Shown here: positions 54,582-55,569 of the stretch, in pieces
Position numbering within the stretch: position 1 is the stretch's first letter
Layout: each line of letters begins with the position of its first letter
Origin: Rhizobium sp. Root1220
Lineage (GTDB): Bacteria > Pseudomonadota > Alphaproteobacteria > Rhizobiales > Rhizobiaceae
NCBI RefSeq assembly: GCF_001426265.1
Contig: NZ_LMDG01000032.1
Span: 1 to 55,569 of the forward strand
DNA length: 55,569 nt
Direction of reading: 5' to 3'
The notes under the pieces: model-generated
The model's input: the letters and a program-made list of their open reading frames with translations, nothing else
Databases searched by the model: none
Told to the model about the DNA's origin: nothing
Made by a program: the position numbers and the translations under genes

Positions 54582-54609
54582 TCGTGCCGTTCACATTGTG
54601 GATTGTCAA
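54581..54609 (-). promoter_or_regulatory. promoter of the amino-acid ABC/glycosylasparaginase operon
   Basis: On the minus strand TTGACA (54604-54609) is followed after 17 bases by CACGAT (54581-54586). The -35 is perfect and the -10 is weak. The palindromic operator begins at the end of the -10, so repressor binding would cover the transcription start. Confidence 0.6.
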
Positions 54610-54767
54610 CAACCCCGCGGAAAAATCCTGATACATGCGACGGTAATAAGCAGCTCAGTGGGGTGTTTCCACGATTTTTTTCGCGGAGATGGAAGGGTGG
54701 ATCAATGGGGACTGCCCATTCCCTGCTGCGTCGGATAGTTTCTCGCCACGTTCACAGGGCAGATAAC

Positions 54768-55295
54768 ATGAGCCACCTCCCACAGATCGACTACGACACC
54801 GCTTCCGACGAGATTCGCGCAGCACACGACGAAGAGGTGAGCGTCCGCGGACGCATGACCAACATGAAGCGGACGCTGCTGCATTCGCCGGCCGCGCACC
54901 GCATCTATGCCGAGTGGTTTACACTGCGCGCCGAACTCTCCGTCATCAGCGATCGCCCGATCTGGATCTTTTCGCATGCGATTTCGAAGGCGAGCAAATC
55001 GAAGATCGCCGTCACCTTTTTCCGCCGTGCGCTCATCAATGCCGGCTTCGACCCGCAGGCGCTGGAACTGTCGGAGGAGGAGGCTCTTCTCGACGCCTTC
55101 GGCAAGGCGATCGTGGCCGATTCCAACGCCATCCCGGCCGATATCTGGGCGAAGTTGAAAACCCGCTACGACACGAGGACGCTGGTCGATCTCGTCGCCT
55201 TCGCCGGCATCATGATTGCTACCGCCGTTTTCAACAATGTGGTGGAGGTAGACTTCGATCCCGAACTCGAAGCCTTCGCCGAAACGCCAGACTGA
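54768..55295 (+). CDS. AhpD/carboxymuconolactone decarboxylase-like protein
   Basis: A 175-residue all-helical protein resembling the alkylhydroperoxidase-like AhpD family (peroxidase-related). It shows EIRAAHDEEVSVRGRMTNMK near the N-terminus and VDLVAFAGIMIATAVFNNVVE near the C-terminus, as seen in CMD-type proteins. The CxxC motif of true AhpD is absent, so peroxidase activity is doubtful. An upstream ATG at 54705 has a better ribosome site (GGAAGGGTGG) and would add 21 residues; the start used here matches the usual family N-terminus. It is divergent from the LacI-controlled operon and may share its control region. Confidence 0.75.
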   Translation: MSHLPQIDYDTASDEIRAAHDEEVSVRGRMTNMKRTLLHSPAAHRIYAEWFTLRAELSVISDRPIWIFSHAISKASKSKIAVTFFRRALINAGFDPQALELSEEEALLDAFGKAIVADSNAIPADIWAKLKTRYDTRTLVDLVAFAGIMIATAVFNNVVEVDFDPELEAFAETPD

Positions 55296-55569
55296 GCTGA
55301 AAGTCGCCGGCAGGGGGTAGCACCGGCTGCCAATTCACGGTGCCAGATGCGACGAGGATGAACGAAAACGATATTCCAAATGTTTTCAATCGGTTGGCGG
55401 AACCATTTTCCCCTGGCATCCTCGTCTCACTTTGCCCGTGCGATCATCCCCTCGTTCCGTCATCGGATACCCCGCAAGGCGTTGCGGCGAGACGGGACCG
55501 GCGCCGGGTGGTTGGGAACGACGCATGCTCTCTCACCCGGAGTCCGCGGAAAATGGTCTCCCTCCGGAG
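55296..55569. other. right-edge sequence, no supported gene
   Basis: No frame with family character, terminator or promoter is evident. The edge may cut a gene, but nothing can be assigned. Confidence 0.35.

Overview
The window looks like accessory, catabolism-rich DNA from a high-GC alphaproteobacterium, most likely Rhizobiaceae (Rhizobium, Agrobacterium, Shinella or Neorhizobium). The reasons are the density of ABC uptake operons with dedicated GntR, SorC, AraC or LacI regulators, a dgoD-type sugar-acid cluster, a small basic protein of a kind I associate with rhizobia, a DUF882 protein and OprB/OprP porins. I see no rRNA, tRNA, CRISPR array, insertion sequence or replication gene. The species assignment is inference from gene content only.

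Layout, left to right. (1) 1-9.5 kb: the end of an unidentified gene, a FadR-type GntR repressor, and a ribose-type sugar ABC transporter followed by aldose epimerase, GMC oxidoreductase, D-galactonate dehydratase (dgoD) and an SDR sugar dehydrogenase. This is an import-mutarotate-oxidise-dehydrate pathway without local lactonase, kinase or aldolase. (2) 9.5-12.0 kb, minus strand: a broken MvdD-like ATP-grasp ligase gene next to two unrecognised proteins, one with a Cys/Trp-rich tail. This graspetide-like locus is the best candidate for an undescribed system. (3) 12.2-20.7 kb: a SorC regulator with a palindromic operator, divergent from an oligopeptide-type ABC transporter, a glycerophosphodiesterase-family enzyme and a TIM-barrel isomerase. 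The architecture recalls the agrocinopine (acc) operon of Ti plasmids. (4) 20.7-24.7 kb: a sparse segment with two small minus-strand ORFs, AT-rich nested inverted repeats, and a divergent pair of secreted alpha/beta hydrolase and AraC regulator.

(5) 24.7-30.9 kb: one operon of GntR regulator, Cys/Met-type PLP enzyme and a maltose-type sugar ABC transporter. (6) 30.9-33.6 kb: an ABC-F translation factor on the opposite strand and two tiny ORFs. (7) 33.7-37.5 kb: a sulfate ABC operon (sbp-cysT-cysW-cysA, minus strand). (8) 37.8-40.1 kb: an orphan PtsN, a xylitol/sorbitol dehydrogenase and a decayed LivF-like fragment. (9) 40.2-49.5 kb: OprB and OprP porins, a COG4315 secreted protein, a DUF882 peptidase-like protein, a DHA2 exporter, a polytopic membrane protein and an unknown protein.

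(10) 49.7-54.6 kb: a LacI regulator convergent with a polar-amino-acid ABC operon that contains a glycosylasparaginase-like Ntn hydrolase. A perfect 14-bp LacI operator follows the operon promoter. An AhpD-like protein is divergent from it. The shared theme is scavenging of plant-, microbe- or glycoconjugate-derived compounds, each transporter sitting with its own regulator and first catabolic enzyme.
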